Positions 56,232 through 57,799 of a stretch of DNA of 57,799 bases are shown piece by piece; within the stretch, counting starts at the first letter, position 1; each line of letters begins with the position of its first letter. A model generated the notes under the pieces. That model was not told where the DNA came from and did no database searches. It saw only the letters and a list, made by a program, of their open reading frames with translations. Origin of the DNA: Gnetum montanum (taxonomy: Eukaryota; Streptophyta; Gnetopsida; Gnetales; Gnetaceae); NCBI GenBank assembly GCA_015680685.1, contig MNCI01005798.1:888406-946204 (forward strand). Direction: 5' to 3'. The position numbers were made by a program, and so were the translations under genes.

Positions 56232-57799
56232 GCGGTTGAAGCCAACAGCCTCCTAGAGGATCCTAGGCCCTATGTGCCCCCTAGTCCATGCCTAATTAGG
56301 AAGCAACTGCATAACCAAGATACCCCCTTGGCCAAAAACATGCTAGGCACTTGCCCATCCCTTGCCTCCATGTGCCATGCATTTTTGGTTTTTGCTTGCA
56401 TTGCCTTTGTCTATGTGTTTACATTTCGCCTTCTTGCTTAGCTTATGTATAGTTTCACTTTGTTGTCTTGTTTATGCATTTTTGCTTTATTCATGCATTT
56501 ATTTACTTACCTTATGCATTTCATTTGAAAAATAGCAAAAACCATAAAAATAAAAAAAATCAAAAAACTAGCAACACACATAGCTTGAAATGGCCCAAAA
56601 ACTAGTGGTCCACATGGCTCGAAAGGGCCTTAAATAAGCACATGACCTTCCATGGCATTAAAATAGCACTGCATAGCCCAAAATGGCCTAAAACTACTAT
56701 TGTGGCCTAAAACAACCTAGAACTATCACTTTTTGTATTACTTTGCTTTCATTTATGCATTAACTTTATTTACGATAGGTGTCAGTTGATGTTATTTTTC
56801 TAGTTAACCTTTGTAGGCACACAGCATGACTATGCATGTAGCACTGTACCACATTGACATAGTAAGGTAAGCACTCATCCACCATGATGTTAAACTAGCA
56901 TAGTATTCTACTATGATTATAAATTGGAAAAAATTGTCCTTGGGCCATGATGCTAAAACTAGCATCCATAACATTTGTTTGCCATGACATTAAATTGACA
57001 CAGCTTGTCCTTAGGTCATGACATTAAATTGGCATAGTAGCACATCTGCTATGATGCTAAACTAGCACATATCAGTCTGCTAGGACTATAAACTAATGCA
57101 TCATGGTTTGCTAGGACCTTAAACTAGGTTCACGGTCTACCAAGACTTTAAACTAGCATTTTGCTAATCTCTTTAGAGCACTTGCCATCATTTTGGCCTT
57201 TGGAGCACTCGCTACATTATTGAGCTTGGCACTTTCACTAGCTTGTTGAGCACTTGCAACTAGTTCAACCTTTCAAGCATATGCAGGATCTTCGCATCTA
57301 GCATTTCACTTGAACTTTTTGTTTGTGATTTTCTTGTCTTCTCAGAGTTGTGATTGTAGGACAAAGCCCTGGAGGTAGTCATGCAAAGCTGCATCTCATC
57401 ATAGCAGCAAGTCATCACACCACTTCATCATGCATGATTGGGCTAGCTAAGTCACTTAAGAGTGCACATCCCCCTCACCTCATTATAGCCTATGCATATC
57501 CTTGCATTATAGCCTATGAATGTCCCTTACATCTCAATACCTTCTTACATTTCTTGCATTCCCTTGCATGCAAACCCTTTGATGCATACACACTGTGATG
57601 CACATGGCATTCCCTCTTCACATCAACTATAGAACCTATGGTGGATGTAACACAACGTGTCTTGTGGGGAGCCTATGTTGGCTAATCAAAGTGGGGAGCC
57701 TATGGTGGATGAAATTCATCCTTAAGAGGAAACACCTATCCTACAGATGTAATGTGGTTGCATCAAAGTAAAGCCCATCTACTTGATGGCCAATGCCTT
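56232..57799. other. Repeat-rich non-coding tail of element F
   Basis: No RT, RNase H or integrase motif was seen. 56560-56720 contains repeats of CATAGCYYGAAATGGCC plus AAAACTA. 56880-57160 contains eight copies of a TGATGTTAAACTAGCA-type motif. 57620-57715 contains a GGAGCCTATGGTGGATG repeat. The 3' LTR, if present, lies partly or wholly beyond the window. Confidence 0.55.
56880..57160. repeat. Short interspersed repeat with TTAAACTAGCA core
   Basis: Cores are near 56884, 56948, 56985, 57019, 57053, 57084, 57116 and 57144, spaced 28-64 bases apart. The same core appears three times inside the gag-protease frame at 54980-55050. Confidence 0.75.

Overview
This window reads as nuclear DNA of a land plant, probably a large, repeat-rich genome. 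The background is AT-rich. There is no operon structure and no compact gene arrangement. Almost everything recognisable is an old Ty3/gypsy LTR retrotransposon carrying many stop codons and frameshifts. The single host-type gene remnant is a GC-rich plant 3-ketoacyl-CoA synthase (KCS). A gymnosperm would fit (long-decayed gypsy elements, few genes), but nothing here proves the clade. No tRNA, rRNA, CRISPR array or intact protein-coding gene was seen.

Layout. (1) 1-8184: minus-strand Athila-like gypsy element A, cut by the left window edge; its 5' LTR is 7337-8184. (2) 8185-9650: unassigned DNA with short tandem repeats. (3) 9654-10701: KCS pseudogene with two internal coding deletions that remove the catalytic cysteine. 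(4) 10702-15400: unassigned AT-rich DNA with several local tandem repeats. (5) 15405-17101 and 36737-37620: tandem satellite, a 94-bp repeat joined to a 124-134-bp repeat. The latter shows a four-monomer higher-order pattern of about 522 bp. (6) 17102-36736: minus-strand gypsy element C with 2.8-kb LTRs, inserted in the satellite. Inside it, at the 3' end of its pol region, lies plus-strand Athila-like element B (19988-29812, 796-bp LTRs, 5-bp target duplication). (7) 37620-39080: degenerate satellite and unassigned DNA. (8) 39080-41157: remnant of a Mutator-like transposase of the SWIM zinc-finger type. (9) 42406-50808: minus-strand Athila-like derivative D/E. It has an LTR, a polypurine tract, an unrecognised 830-codon degenerate ORF, a post-pol spacer, a gag and a tRNA primer site, but no protease, RT or integrase core. 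(10) about 50860-57799: plus-strand element F, with a promoter-like region rich in perfect and imperfect palindromes, a 1093-codon gag-protease frame broken only by stops, and a 1.5-kb repeat-rich tail without RT.

How it fits together. The order of events in the middle can be read directly: satellite first, then C into the satellite, then B into C. Elements A, B and D/E share the same architecture: LTRs ending in CTCATCA or TATCA, a primer site one base from the LTR resembling the complement of tRNA-Asp, a G-rich tract ending in GGTA before the 3' LTR, and a CX2CX3HX4C gag knuckle. They are members of one lineage. D/E and F look non-autonomous and would have depended on proteins made elsewhere. 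The most unusual objects are the D/E element with its extra ORF in the position where some Athila-type elements keep an env-like gene, the satellite higher-order repeat, and the palindrome cluster upstream of F.
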